The notes under the pieces were generated by a model. It saw only the letters and a program-made list of their open reading frames with translations, was not told the DNA's origin and made no database searches. Below, one piece after another: positions 1 to 9,145 of a stretch of DNA of 64,000 nt (positions are counted from its first letter, which is position 1; each line of letters starts with the position of its first letter). A program made the translations under genes and the position numbers. Source of the stretch: Bacteroidota bacterium (GTDB lineage Bacteria; Bacteroidota; Bacteroidia; UKL13-3); the NCBI GenBank assembly GCA_947457395.1, contig CANGVA010000004.1, positions 62,001 to 126,000 of the forward strand, read 5' to 3'.

Positions 1-312
1 AATGGCATCACCCATACACATTTTTATGCAGGAGATATGAAAGATGTGTTGAGTGATGAACTGATGGCTAAACATGGTATGCCTGATGTAATCATAACAG
101 ATCCACCAAGGGCAGGTATGCATGAGGATGTAGTGAAAAAAATTATGGAATCAGGAGCATCCAGAGTGGTTTATGTGAGCTGTAATCCTGCTACACAAGC
201 AAGGGATATAGCTTGGATGCAGGATAAATACCTGGTAACTAAAACGCAGCCGGTAGATATGTTTCCGCATACGCATCATGTAGAAAATATAACCTTGCTA
301 ACACTTCGCTAA
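1..312 (+). CDS. rlmD: 23S rRNA (uracil-C5)-methyltransferase, C-terminal part (RlmD-like)
   Basis: Only the last 103 residues are present; the reading frame is open to the left edge. The fragment carries DPPRAG, the substrate/SAM-pocket motif of the TrmA/RlmD (RumA) family, followed by VSCNPATQARD. The cysteine of SCNP is the nucleophile that attacks C6 of the target uracil. The terminal MFPHTHHVENITLL is also typical of this family. The enzyme makes 5-methyluridine in 23S rRNA. Family membership is clear from the motifs. Assignment to U1939 rather than U747 or tRNA U54 is inference, because the TRAM and iron-sulfur portions lie outside the window. Confidence 0.85.
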   Translation, partial: NGITHTHFYAGDMKDVLSDELMAKHGMPDVIITDPPRAGMHEDVVKKIMESGASRVVYVSCNPATQARDIAWMQDKYLVTKTQPVDMFPHTHHVENITLLTLR

Positions 313-327
313 TTCCCATTATCTTTG
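295..327 (+). promoter_or_regulatory. Bacteroidota-type promoter, -7 box almost touching the start codon
   Basis: TATCTTTG at 320-327 matches the TAnnTTTG -7 consensus of Bacteroidota primary sigma factors. A TTG at 295-297 could serve as the -33 element (22-nt spacer, slightly long). The ATG of the next gene is at 332, so transcription from here would give a leaderless or nearly leaderless mRNA. Confidence 0.5.
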
Positions 328-331
328 AACC

Positions 332-721
332 ATGTTTTCTGAAGAACAATTTTCTAAATTACTGGATGCGCTCAAAGAAGATTTGCGATTTTTTAATCAA
401 CAACTGCGTGAGGTAGGTAAGGATGTTATTGCTGGTGGATTTTCTAAATTCCCTGTTTTTGTTGCAACAGAACATGAAGTATCTATTGGTGAACTTATTT
501 TTTCGAAAGCAGAATATGCTCGTGACTTCAATATCTACGCTACTACTCTGGAAGAATTGCTTGAAAAAAAATTGATTTTACCGGGTAAAAAAGAGGAATT
601 TGTTTCAACTTATAAAGATGCACGCAACTTTATGTGTGTATTGTTGCTAACCTCCGCTACTGCAAGTTTTATTTTTGTGCCTTATAACCTAAAAGCAGAA
701 TCAAAAGCCATTGATGAATAA
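332..721 (+). CDS. hypothetical protein, 129 aa
   Basis: Small soluble-looking protein with no signal peptide. The first 60 residues are mixed alpha/beta with acidic helices (LLDALKEDLRFFNQQLREV). A hydrophobic stretch near the C-terminus (FMCVLLLTSATASFIFVPYNL, about residues 99-119) looks more like a beta-strand pair than a membrane helix. I do not recognise a family or catalytic motif. The stop codon overlaps the start of the glycosyltransferase by 8 bp, so the two are probably co-transcribed and translationally coupled. The start was chosen because it is the first ATG, directly behind a TAnnTTTG box. Function unknown. Confidence 0.75.
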   Translation: MFSEEQFSKLLDALKEDLRFFNQQLREVGKDVIAGGFSKFPVFVATEHEVSIGELIFSKAEYARDFNIYATTLEELLEKKLILPGKKEEFVSTYKDARNFMCVLLLTSATASFIFVPYNLKAESKAIDE

Positions 722-1745
722 GCCGCTTGTAGCCGTAGTTATTGTGCATTGGAATCGCAGGCAACTGCTTGAGCAATTTTTGCCTTCCGTTACTGCATCC
801 ACCTATCCTAATTTGAAAATATATGTTGCAGATAATGCTTCAGCCGATGACTCAGTAGCATATATTAGCATGCACTTTCCGGAGGTATCAGTTATTTCGC
901 TCAACAAAAATTTTGGTTATGCAGGTGGTTATAATGAAGCTTTAAAGGAAATAAAGGCCGACTATTATGTATTGCTTAACAACGATATTGAAGTTTCGGC
1001 AGGTTGGATAGAACCTCTAATTGACTTAATGGAGCAGCATCCGGATGTGGGTGCATGCCAACCAAAAATGATTGATTACAGAAACAGAAGTTTATTTGAG
1101 TATGCAGGCGCCTGCGGAGGTTTTATTGATACACTTGGGTATGTTTTTTGCAGGGGCAGAATTTTTGAATCATTGGAAACAGATAAGGGACAATATGATG
1201 ATGTTCGTCAGATATTTTGGGCTACCGGTGCTTGTTTGTTCTTAAGGGCTGAGCTTTTTCATAAGGCCGGTGGTTTTGATGAGCATTTCTTTGCTCATAT
1301 GGAGGAGGTTGATTTGTGCTGGCGCATACAATTAAGCGGTTATAAGTTAATGGCAGTTCCTTCTTCACAAGTTTATCATGTGGGTGGTGGCACGCTAAAT
1401 AAAATGAGTCCCCAAAAAACCTATCTAAATTTTAGAAACAACCTCATCATGCTCACAAAAAATTTACCAGTTTCGGTTTTGTGGTGGCTAGTCCCGTTTC
1501 GTTCTTTCTTAGATTTATTAAGTTCTCTATTTTTTTTGATAAATGGTTTCCCAAAATACAGCTGGGCAGTCCATCAAGCTCATGCCGATTACTTTTTTAA
1601 ATTTGGTAAATGGTGGAAACTAAGAAAAACACTTCAAGTAAAACGCAAACCCCTGTCTCAATTAACCGGAGTTTATAAAGGCAGCATTGTTCAACAACAT
1701 TTCCTGAAAAAGATAAGGTTCTTTTCAGAGCTTGTTTGGAAGTAG
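714..1745 (+). CDS. glycosyltransferase family 2 (rhamnosyltransferase-like)
   Basis: 343 residues. A GT-A fold is indicated by VIVHWN at 9-14, the nucleotide-binding DNAS at 40-43, NFGYAGGYN at 66-74 and the metal-binding LLNNDIE around 87-93. EEVDLCWR near 197-204 is the acidic acceptor/base motif seen in WcaA/RfbF-type GT2 enzymes. The protein probably transfers a sugar from a nucleotide-sugar donor during surface polysaccharide or glycolipid assembly. The C-terminus has a hydrophobic, membrane-associating segment (about 250-275) and a basic tail. A TTG lies one codon upstream, but ATG 714 is preferred. It overlaps the preceding gene. Donor and acceptor cannot be read from the sequence. 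Confidence 0.88.
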   Translation: MNKPLVAVVIVHWNRRQLLEQFLPSVTASTYPNLKIYVADNASADDSVAYISMHFPEVSVISLNKNFGYAGGYNEALKEIKADYYVLLNNDIEVSAGWIEPLIDLMEQHPDVGACQPKMIDYRNRSLFEYAGACGGFIDTLGYVFCRGRIFESLETDKGQYDDVRQIFWATGACLFLRAELFHKAGGFDEHFFAHMEEVDLCWRIQLSGYKLMAVPSSQVYHVGGGTLNKMSPQKTYLNFRNNLIMLTKNLPVSVLWWLVPFRSFLDLLSSLFFLINGFPKYSWAVHQAHADYFFKFGKWWKLRKTLQVKRKPLSQLTGVYKGSIVQQHFLKKIRFFSELVWK

Positions 1746-1791
1746 ATAAGACTTAATAATAAGCCTTTGTCTCTATATTAAACCTATGCAC

Positions 1792-2220
1792 TTATTTCTT
1801 CCCTGACTTTATCAAATATTGTAGAGCCATTTCATATCCGGGTAATCCCAAACCGCTTATAATTCCAATACAATGCTTGGAGAGCAGGGAAACATACCTG
1901 TATTCTTCACGTGCAAAAATATTGCTGATGTGCACCTCTATACATGGCGTGGTAACTGCAGCTACTGCATCTGCCAATGCAACAGAGGTATGTGTATAGC
2001 CGCCTGCATTTAGCACAATTGCATCATAGCTAAATCCTACTTCATGTATTTTATTGATGAGTTCACCTTCTACATTGCTCTGATAAAAGCTTAATTCTAT
2101 ATCCTTGAACATATCTTTGAGTTCTTCAAAATATACATCAAAAGATTTATTGCCATATATCTCCGGCTCACGCTTGCCCAATAAATTAAGATTTGGTCCG
2201 TTAATGATGATAACTTTCAT
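1792..2220 (-). CDS. aroQ: 3-dehydroquinate dehydratase, type II
   Basis: 142 residues, normal for the dodecameric type II enzyme that removes water from 3-dehydroquinate in the shikimate pathway. The N-terminus reads IIINGPNLNLLGKREPEIYG, with the active-site Arg and Tyr at residues 17 and 22. LNAGGYTHTSVALADAV supplies the substrate-binding Asn and active-site loop, and VEVHISNIFAREEYR supplies the catalytic His and binding Arg. ATG 2220 is used; an upstream TTG would add three residues without support. The gene is head-to-head with the recombinase gene, with no intergenic space. Confidence 0.95.
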   Translation of the reverse strand: MKVIIINGPNLNLLGKREPEIYGNKSFDVYFEELKDMFKDIELSFYQSNVEGELINKIHEVGFSYDAIVLNAGGYTHTSVALADAVAAVTTPCIEVHISNIFAREEYRYVSLLSKHCIGIISGLGLPGYEMALQYLIKSGKK

Positions 2221-3170
2221 TGCAGACAAAGGTAAATATTTCGAATTTCGTACCTAATAAAATTCATCACCTGAACTGGAGTCACTACATAAAAGGATTT
2301 ACGGCCTATTTGCAGCTGGAACGTTCCCTTTCTGAGAAATCTGTAGAGGCGTATGTACATGACGTTACTAAGCTTGTTCAGTTTCTGGATTTTAAGAAAC
2401 TTAACTTAACACCGGAAGACATACAGCTCGAAATACTGCGTGAGTTTTTACGCTGGGTAAGTGAATTAGGTATGACAGCCACCAGTCAAGCGCGCATACT
2501 TAGCGGTATTAAAGCATTTTATAAATACCTGCTTTTAGAAGATTTAATTAAAACGAGTCCGGCTGATTTGCTGGAAGCACCTAAAACTACCCGTAAATTA
2601 CCTGATGTACTTGATATATCTGAAATTGATCGGATGCTTGCTAAAATTGATTTGAGCAAGCCTGAGGGTATGCGCAACAAAGCTATACTGGAAACCATGT
2701 TTAGTTGCGGATTGCGTGTAAGTGAAACGGTAAACCTTAATCTGTCAGATATTTCCTATGCCGATGAATTTGTTAGGGTGATTGGTAAAGGTGATAAGGA
2801 GCGTTTGGTTCCAATTGGCAGTGTAGCCCTTGATGCCATCCGTTGGTATGTGGATCATGTACGCGTACACATTAAAACGCAAACAGGCAACAACGATATT
2901 GTTTTCTTGAATAACCGCGGTAAACGTTTATCTAGGGTAATGATTTTTTATATAATAAAGGAACTGGCAGCAAAAGCAGGTATACATAAAAAAATATCAC
3001 CGCATACGTTTCGTCATTCTTTTGCCACCGCACTGGTAGAGGCTGGTGCAGATCTACGTGCCGTGCAGCAAATGCTGGGTCATGAGAGCATCACCACAAC
3101 CGAAATTTATACCCATATTGACAGGGAATATTTACGTGACGTGATAACACAGTTTCATCCGAGGAGTTGA
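2220..3170 (+). CDS. xerD: tyrosine recombinase, XerD-like
   Basis: 316 residues with an N-terminal SAM-like core-binding domain (about 20-110) and a C-terminal catalytic domain. The full active-site set is visible: R166 in GLRVSE, K190 in GKGDKER, H262 and R265 in HTFRHSF, H288 in LGHES and nucleophile Y297 in IYTHI. This is the chromosomal XerC/XerD type that resolves dimers at dif, not a phage integrase with extra domains. No ATG lies upstream of the core, so TTG 2220 is the annotated start; an atypical start a little downstream is possible. The neighbour is divergent aroQ. XerC versus XerD naming is uncertain without a tree; a second recombinase lies at 29065. Confidence 0.88.
   Translation: MQTKVNISNFVPNKIHHLNWSHYIKGFTAYLQLERSLSEKSVEAYVHDVTKLVQFLDFKKLNLTPEDIQLEILREFLRWVSELGMTATSQARILSGIKAFYKYLLLEDLIKTSPADLLEAPKTTRKLPDVLDISEIDRMLAKIDLSKPEGMRNKAILETMFSCGLRVSETVNLNLSDISYADEFVRVIGKGDKERLVPIGSVALDAIRWYVDHVRVHIKTQTGNNDIVFLNNRGKRLSRVMIFYIIKELAAKAGIHKKISPHTFRHSFATALVEAGADLRAVQQMLGHESITTTEIYTHIDREYLRDVITQFHPRS
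2227..2234 (-). promoter_or_regulatory. -7 promoter box of aroQ
   Basis: On the minus strand TACCTTTG matches TAnnTTTG and ends only 6 nt before the aroQ ATG. Transcription would start at or next to the initiation codon. No good -33 TTG was seen at the usual distance. The box lies inside the N-terminal codons proposed for the divergent recombinase. Confidence 0.45.
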
Positions 3171-3400
3171 AGACTTTCTTTTGAGGCTTGGTTTTCTGGC
3201 TTTGTTTCGTTTACTATTTGATAGGTTGCGTTGATTAGATGATAAGTTAATTCGTTCAAGGGTGTGTTCAACATTCAACATTTATTTTCTTCTTGCTTCG
3301 CACCTCTTTCCTCTTTTAGCGCAGCAGTTTTTTTTACTTTCCTCATTACGATTCGAAATATAGCAATCGGTTTAAACTTTAGTTTTCACACTAAAAAAAC
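3171..3400. other. intergenic gap between convergent genes
   Basis: 230 bp, T-rich, between the convergent recombinase and korB. I find no gene, no strong hairpin with a T-run and no repeat. A 65-codon ORF in it runs into korB antisense and has no coding character. Confidence 0.6.
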
Positions 3401-4429
3401 TCAATTCACCACCCAAGTTTCACGTCCTGCAATGAGTTTATCCAAATCGCCTTTACCATAACTGTTTTTTGCATCTTCAATTTGGGCATTAAAAAGTTCA
3501 TCAAACGTATCTTTTTTAGGATTTACATAAAACACACCAAATGGCCTGGGGAAATGGCCTTCTATAGAAGGGTCGTCATAAAAGCGGGAGAGAATGGTAG
3601 CCTTTACCAAATCACTTTCATCATGTATCCATAAATCATTTGCCGAAACATCAGCAATATTTACAATTACGGGCTTAAATCCATCAAGTTTGATTCCTTT
3701 TTCATTGTTCTCACCAAACAATAGTGGTTTACCTTTCTCCATAAAAAGAGTTTCCATTTTCTTTGAACCTTTTTCTGTAAAAATTTCAAAGGCACCATCA
3801 TTAAACACATTACAATTTTGGTATATTTCTATTAACGAAGTGCCTTTGTGTTCATAGCCTCTTTTAATAATAGCTTGCTGATGTTTTGGATCCCTATCCA
3901 TGGTACGTGCCACAAATGTTGCATCTGCACCCAAGCACAATGCAATTGGATTAAAAGGATAATCTACTGAGCCCATAGGTGTAGATTTAGTTACCTTTCC
4001 TTGTTCGGATGTTGGCGAATACTGGCCTTTGGTTAATCCATATATCTGATTATTGAAAAGCAAAACATTTAAATCAGGGTTTCTGCGCAGCATATGGATA
4101 AAATGGTTACCACCTATACTCATGCTGTCACCGTCACCTGTGATTACCCATACTGATAAGTCAGGGCGTGTTGCCTTTAGCCCGGTAGCAATAGCCGTAG
4201 CACGGCCATGAATGGAGTGCATGCCAAATGTATCCATATAATAAGGAAATCGTGACGAGCAGCCAATGCCTGATATAAAAACAAACTCTTCTTTGGGTCT
4301 GCCTAAATCAGGTAATACAGTTTGTACCTGTTTTAAAATACTATAATCACCACACCCAGGGCACCAGCGCACTTCCTGATCCGAAGCGAAATCTTTTGAG
4401 GTGAGTTTTTCTGCAATTTCTGTTGTCAT
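3401..4429 (-). CDS. korB: 2-oxoglutarate:ferredoxin oxidoreductase subunit beta
   Basis: 342 residues. The thiamine-pyrophosphate/Mg motif begins GDGDS at 98-102 and ends with the NN pair near 126-127. Cysteines in WCPGCG (23, 26), GIGCSSR (57) and QNCNVFN (206) are the usual [4Fe-4S] ligands of KorB-type subunits. With KorA it oxidatively decarboxylates a 2-oxoacid, most likely 2-oxoglutarate, to the acyl-CoA and reduces ferredoxin. The gene starts 41 bp after the korA stop on the same strand and forms a two-gene operon with it. Substrate choice is inferred from the two-subunit KorAB layout. A 2-oxoisovalerate or pyruvate preference cannot be excluded. Confidence 0.93.
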   Translation of the reverse strand: MTTEIAEKLTSKDFASDQEVRWCPGCGDYSILKQVQTVLPDLGRPKEEFVFISGIGCSSRFPYYMDTFGMHSIHGRATAIATGLKATRPDLSVWVITGDGDSMSIGGNHFIHMLRRNPDLNVLLFNNQIYGLTKGQYSPTSEQGKVTKSTPMGSVDYPFNPIALCLGADATFVARTMDRDPKHQQAIIKRGYEHKGTSLIEIYQNCNVFNDGAFEIFTEKGSKKMETLFMEKGKPLLFGENNEKGIKLDGFKPVIVNIADVSANDLWIHDESDLVKATILSRFYDDPSIEGHFPRPFGVFYVNPKKDTFDELFNAQIEDAKNSYGKGDLDKLIAGRETWVVN

Positions 4430-4470
4430 AATGTTGACTTTTTTATTTCCTGTTAGTAATGCAAATGATG

Positions 4471-6321
4471 TTACGCTAAAATTTCTTTTATTTTCTTAAC
4501 TACCTCACTTGCCATGAAGGGTTGCCCCTGAATTTTGTTGTACGGAATGGCATCTACAAAGTACTTGTCGCGAATGATTTTGGAAAGTTGTCCGTTATTC
4601 AGTTCAGGAATCACTACGGTTTTAAAACGGCTCATCAATTCACCCAGATTTTTAGGGAAGGGATTTAGGTAGCGTAGGTGTACATGCGAAACTTTATACC
4701 CTTCTGCAATGAGCTGCAATGTTGCTGTTTTAAGTGCTCCATAAGTACCACCCCACCCCAATATAAGCAGGTCTCCAGAATTAGATCCGGTATCGATATG
4801 CTGATCAGGGATGTAATTTGCAACCTTGTCAACTTTTTCCTGACGCAGTTTTACCATGTATTCATGATTATCCGGGTCATAAGAAATATTGCCTGTAATG
4901 TTCTGTTTTTCCAATCCTCCTATGCGGTGTTCCAAACCTTTGGTGCCTGGAACTGCCCAAGGGCGCGATAATTTTTCATCTCTGAAGTAAGGCATGAATT
5001 TGTCATCGCTTGCTTTACGCTCTTTGGCAAACTCAACTGTAATTGGCTGTAACTGGCTTGATGAGGGGAATCTCCAAGGCTCAGAGCCATTAGCAATGTA
5101 TCCATCACTAAGAAAGAAAACAGGAATCATATGCTCAAGTGCAATTCGGCAAGCTTCATAGGCCATTGTAAAACAATCAGCAGGAGACTGTGCTGCTACT
5201 ACCACAACCGGACATTCTCCATTGCGGCCATAAAATGCTTGCAATAAATCCGCCTGTTCTGTTTTGGTAGGCAATCCTGTACTTGGTCCGGCACGCTGAA
5301 TGTTTACCACTACAAGCGGTAACTCAAGCATGGTTGCAAGACCAATGGCTTCTGTTTTTAACGCGATGCCAGGACCGGAAGAACCTGTAATAGCAAGATG
5401 CCCGCCAAACGCTGCACCAATGGCAGAACAAATGCCTGCAATTTCATCTTCGGCCTGAAATGTTTTTATATCAAAATTTTTGTATTTGGATAATTCATGT
5501 AATACATCTGAAGCAGGTGTGATTGGATATGTGCCATAAAATAAAGGTAAGCCTGATTTTACCGAAGCTGCAATCAATCCATAAGCAGCCGCCTGATTTC
5601 CCATAATACCTCGGTAGATTCCTGCATCCATTTTTGCCGGAGCAACCTGATAACGATTTGCAAACATTTCAGTGGTTTCACCATAATTCCATCCGGCCTC
5701 AAGCACCTTTAGGTTTGCATTCATTACTGCTTCATTTTTTTTAAATTTAGATTTAATGAAGTCAATGGTATTTGCCATAGGGCGGTGATACATCCAATAA
5801 AGCAAACCTAACACAAACATGTTTTTACAACGGTCAATCTCTTTGGTGCCTAAACCACTATCTGCCAAAGCTGCGCGGGTAATCTTAGTAATATCAATCG
5901 TTTTCAGATCATATTCAGCAAGAGAACCGTCTTCTAAAGGATTTTTACCCTCTGGTACATTTGCCAAACGCATGTTCTTTGCATCAAAACCATCGGTATT
6001 GGCAATAATTACACCTCCCTTTTTTAGGCTTTTAACATTGGCTTTCAGCGCTGCCACATTCATTACCACCAGCACATCACACATATCACCGGGAGTGTGG
6101 ATGCGTGTAGAACCAAAATGTATCTGATAACCGGAAACACCTGCCAGTGTTCCGATAGGGGCGCGTATCTCAGCCGGGAAATCGGGAAAGGTAGCCAGGT
6201 CGTTTCCAAAAAGTGCCGAAGCATTTGTAAACTGTGAACCCGTTAGCTGCATGCCATCACCGGAATCGCCTGCAAAACGTATTACCACTGATTCTAAGGT
6301 GGCCTCTTGTACTGTGCTCAT
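4471..6321 (-). CDS. korA: 2-oxoglutarate:ferredoxin oxidoreductase subunit alpha (gamma-alpha fusion)
   Basis: 616 residues. The N-terminal gamma domain starts with FAGDSGDGMQ (16-25), the CoA-contact region of this superfamily. The alpha domain follows, with GTYPITPASD, FQAEDEIAG and GSSGPGIALKTEAIGLA, which form the thiamine pyrimidine-side pocket, and a C-terminal transketolase-like domain ending in ILGWGGTYGALK. No ferredoxin-type CxxCxxC domain is present, as in KorAB of Mycobacterium and Hydrogenobacter. It is the first gene of the korAB operon, divergent from the asparaginase-like gene across 147 bp. In heterotrophic Bacteroidota it probably serves as an oxygen-tolerant TCA-cycle step. 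Confidence 0.93.
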   Translation of the reverse strand: MSTVQEATLESVVIRFAGDSGDGMQLTGSQFTNASALFGNDLATFPDFPAEIRAPIGTLAGVSGYQIHFGSTRIHTPGDMCDVLVVMNVAALKANVKSLKKGGVIIANTDGFDAKNMRLANVPEGKNPLEDGSLAEYDLKTIDITKITRAALADSGLGTKEIDRCKNMFVLGLLYWMYHRPMANTIDFIKSKFKKNEAVMNANLKVLEAGWNYGETTEMFANRYQVAPAKMDAGIYRGIMGNQAAAYGLIAASVKSGLPLFYGTYPITPASDVLHELSKYKNFDIKTFQAEDEIAGICSAIGAAFGGHLAITGSSGPGIALKTEAIGLATMLELPLVVVNIQRAGPSTGLPTKTEQADLLQAFYGRNGECPVVVVAAQSPADCFTMAYEACRIALEHMIPVFFLSDGYIANGSEPWRFPSSSQLQPITVEFAKERKASDDKFMPYFRDEKLSRPWAVPGTKGLEHRIGGLEKQNITGNISYDPDNHEYMVKLRQEKVDKVANYIPDQHIDTGSNSGDLLILGWGGTYGALKTATLQLIAEGYKVSHVHLRYLNPFPKNLGELMSRFKTVVIPELNNGQLSKIIRDKYFVDAIPYNKIQGQPFMASEVVKKIKEILA

Positions 6322-6468
6322 TTCAGGAGTTAAATAAAGTGGACGAAATTAAATGAAACCTGCTTAATTTTCTAACTTCACACCCACATAATCCTAACAA
6401 TTGTTAAGAGTAATGGTTTGAATCTTCAATCCCTATGGTTAGCTTCGCCTTTTTATTAATCAAATTGC

Positions 6469-6957
6469 ATGAGCATACGCATTTTTGTAACTGGCGGAAC
6501 TTTTGATAAGGAGTATAATGAACTCAACGGTCAGCTTTTTTTTAAAGACACCCACATACAGGAAATTTTAAAGCTTGGAAGGTGTAAAGTTGATGTGAGT
6601 GTGCGTACACTAATGTTGGTTGATAGTCTAGAGATGACTGATACCGACAGGGGAATCATCTTAGAAAGTTGCAAGCGGGCTGATGAAAACCGCATCGTTA
6701 TTACCCACGGAACTGATACCATGACTACAACCGCAAAAATGCTGGCGGAAAATATAAAAGATAAAACCATCGTTATTACCGGTGCCATGATTCCTTATAA
6801 GTTTGGTTCAAGTGATGGTTTATTTAATCTGGGCAGTGCACTGGCATTTGCTCAAACACTTCCGCATGGAGTATATATTGCCATGAATGGCAGGTATTTT
6901 AACTGGAATAATTGTAAGAAAAACAGGCAAACCGGTTTTTTTGAAGAAGTGGCTTAA
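6469..6957 (+). CDS. short asparaginase-domain protein
   Basis: 162 residues, about half of a normal L-asparaginase. It matches only the N-terminal catalytic domain: IFVTGGTF with nucleophile-type T11, ITHGTDTM with T82-D83, and DKTIVITGAMIP with K99 at the place of the catalytic Lys of type I/II asparaginases. The C-terminal domain, which completes the active site across the dimer, is absent. Because the stop is clean and the end is followed closely by gmd, this looks like the natural single-domain family found in other bacteria, not a truncation. Whether it hydrolyses asparagine is unknown. It lies 19 bp before gmd and is probably co-transcribed. Confidence 0.8.
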   Translation: MSIRIFVTGGTFDKEYNELNGQLFFKDTHIQEILKLGRCKVDVSVRTLMLVDSLEMTDTDRGIILESCKRADENRIVITHGTDTMTTTAKMLAENIKDKTIVITGAMIPYKFGSSDGLFNLGSALAFAQTLPHGVYIAMNGRYFNWNNCKKNRQTGFFEEVA

Positions 6958-6976
6958 TCATTTATAATTGTAAAGC

Positions 6977-8113
6977 ATGAAAACAGCATTGATTACAGGA
7001 ATTACCGGGCAGGATGGAGCATACCTGGCTGAATTTCTTTTAAATAAAGGTTATACCGTTCACGGTGTTAAACGCAGAACTTCTTTATTTAATACCGACA
7101 GAATAGATCACCTCTACCAAGATCCACATGAAAAAAATCTGAAACTAAAACTTCATTATGGCGATTTGACCGATTCTACTAATCTCATTCGGATTATCCA
7201 GGAAACCCAACCGGATGAAATTTATAACCTAGCTGCCATGAGCCATGTGCAGGTTAGCTTTGAAACTCCAGAGTATACTGCAAATGCTGATGGAATTGGT
7301 ACGCTTCGCATTCTTGAAGCGCTGCGTATTTGCGGCCTAACAAATAAAACAAGGGTTTACCAGGCATCTTCTTCTGAACTTTACGGCTTAGTGCAGGCTG
7401 TTCCGCAAAATGAGAAAACACCATTCTATCCGCGCTCTCCTTATGCAGTTGCAAAACTCTATGCATACTGGATTACGGTAAATTACAGGGAAGCATACGG
7501 TATGTATGCTTGCAATGGTATTTTATTTAACCATGAGAGTCCGATAAGGGGCGAGACATTTGTAACCAGAAAAATAACCCGCGCAGCAGCAAAAATTGTG
7601 TTGGGTATGCAGGATAAGCTATATTTGGGTAACCTCAATGCGCAAAGGGATTGGGGACATGCCAAGGATTATGTTGAAGCTATGTACTTAATTTTACAGC
7701 AGGAAAAGCCGGAGGATTATGTAATTGCTACAGGTATTACTACATCTGTTAGAGAATTTGTGAAAATGGCATTTAAGGATGTTGGGATTGAGGTAGCCTT
7801 TAAAGGAGAGCAGGAGCATGAAACAGGATTTGTAAAATCTATTGATGTGAGTAGATTAAAAGAACTGGATATTCTTTCCTGCGTATTAAAACAGGGTGAT
7901 GAAATTGTTGCAGTTGACCCGCGTTATTACAGACCAACAGAAGTTGACCTGCTAATTGGTGATGCATCAAAAGCACATCATAATTTAGGATGGAAACCAA
8001 AATATGATTTGCCTGCATTGGTAAAAGATATGATGAAAGGTGACTTAAAACTCATGAAAAAAGAGAAATACCTGAAAGACTCTGGCTTTAAAACCCTGAA
8101 TTATTTTGAATAA
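6977..8113 (+). CDS. gmd: GDP-mannose 4,6-dehydratase
   Basis: 378 residues, extended short-chain dehydrogenase fold. The NADP-binding [14 protein letters not shown] at 8-21 is diagnostic for Gmd. The catalytic set is the Ser/Glu of SSSELYG (131-137), Y156 and K160 in [24 protein letters not shown] is the Gmd-specific NADP/tetramer loop. It converts GDP-D-mannose to GDP-4-keto-6-deoxymannose. The following gene, fcl, completes GDP-L-fucose synthesis. Together they supply fucose (or another 6-deoxyhexose) for surface glycans or for T9SS/O-glycosylation. Confidence 0.95.
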   Translation: MKTALITGITGQDGAYLAEFLLNKGYTVHGVKRRTSLFNTDRIDHLYQDPHEKNLKLKLHYGDLTDSTNLIRIIQETQPDEIYNLAAMSHVQVSFETPEYTANADGIGTLRILEALRICGLTNKTRVYQASSSELYGLVQAVPQNEKTPFYPRSPYAVAKLYAYWITVNYREAYGMYACNGILFNHESPIRGETFVTRKITRAAAKIVLGMQDKLYLGNLNAQRDWGHAKDYVEAMYLILQQEKPEDYVIATGITTSVREFVKMAFKDVGIEVAFKGEQEHETGFVKSIDVSRLKELDILSCVLKQGDEIVAVDPRYYRPTEVDLLIGDASKAHHNLGWKPKYDLPALVKDMMKGDLKLMKKEKYLKDSGFKTLNYFE

Positions 8114-8194
8114 AATTAGAAACTAAAGGTGTATTGATCTACCTCAAAAAACAATATATTTTTTCAAATAGAATCAGTAATAGATATTGTAACG

Positions 8195-9133
8195 TTGAAC
8201 TTTTCAGATAAAATTTATATCGCAGGGCATAAAGGAATGGTTGGTTCCGCCATGCACAGAAAACTTATAAAAGAGGGCTACAGCAATTTAGTTACCAGAA
8301 CATCTGCTGAGCTTGACCTGACCAATCAGCAAGCGGTAGCTGATTTTTTTAAAGCAGAGAAACCTGAATATGTTTTTTTAGCAGCAGCAAAAGTTGGTGG
8401 CATTGTGGCCAATAATATTTACCGTGCAGATTTTATCTATCAAAACCTGATGATTGAATCCAATATCATTCATCAAAGTTATCTGCATGGAGTTAAAAAA
8501 CTCATGTTTTTCGGCTCCTCTTGTATATACCCCAAATTTGCTCCACAGCCTTTGAAGGAAGAGTACTTGCTTACCGGTTTGCTTGAAGCAACCAATGAAC
8601 CATATGCCATTGCCAAAATTGCAGGAATTAAATTATGCGAAAGCTACCGCGATCAATACGGCTGTAATTTTATTTCAGTAATGCCTACTAATTTATATGG
8701 CTACGGAGATAACTACCATCCGGAACATTCACATGTAATGCCTGCACTTATCAGAAGGTTACATGAGGCAAAAGTTAATCATGCTCCTTTTATTAAGGCA
8801 TGGGGTACAGGTAAACCATTAAGGGAGTTCTTATTTGTAGATGACCTTGCTGACGCTTGCTATTTACTGATGCAACAGTATGATGATAAACTTTTTGTAA
8901 ATGTCGGATGTGGTGAAGATATATCAATTAAAGATTTAATTTACCTGATAAAAGAAGTAGTAGGTTATGAAGGTGAAATACGTTTTGATACAGGTAAGCC
9001 TGACGGCACACCTCGAAAATTAATGGATGCAACCATTATGCGCAGCCTTGGATGGAAGCCAGCCATTGGGCTGAAGGAAGGGATTGCATTGGCATATGCC
9101 GATTTCCTGAATGGGGCTTACCGAAGTGTATAA
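8195..9133 (+). CDS. fcl: GDP-L-fucose synthase (epimerase/reductase)
   Basis: 312 residues. The Rossmann motif [12 protein letters not shown] (9-20), FGSSCIYP (106-113) and Y137-x3-K141 in PYAIAK are exactly those of GDP-4-keto-6-deoxymannose 3,5-epimerase-4-reductase. The initiation codon is TTG: no ATG lies upstream within the conserved region, and homologues start at this place. It follows gmd after 81 bp that hold no other gene. The product is cytoplasmic and makes GDP-L-fucose with NADPH. Confidence 0.94.
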   Translation: MNFSDKIYIAGHKGMVGSAMHRKLIKEGYSNLVTRTSAELDLTNQQAVADFFKAEKPEYVFLAAAKVGGIVANNIYRADFIYQNLMIESNIIHQSYLHGVKKLMFFGSSCIYPKFAPQPLKEEYLLTGLLEATNEPYAIAKIAGIKLCESYRDQYGCNFISVMPTNLYGYGDNYHPEHSHVMPALIRRLHEAKVNHAPFIKAWGTGKPLREFLFVDDLADACYLLMQQYDDKLFVNVGCGEDISIKDLIYLIKEVVGYEGEIRFDTGKPDGTPRKLMDATIMRSLGWKPAIGLKEGIALAYADFLNGAYRSV

Positions 9134-9145
9134 ACATACGTACGT

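Noticed and set aside
3264-3461. 65-codon ORF after the XerD-like gene
   Set aside because: Low-complexity T-rich reading, runs antisense into korB, no start signal.
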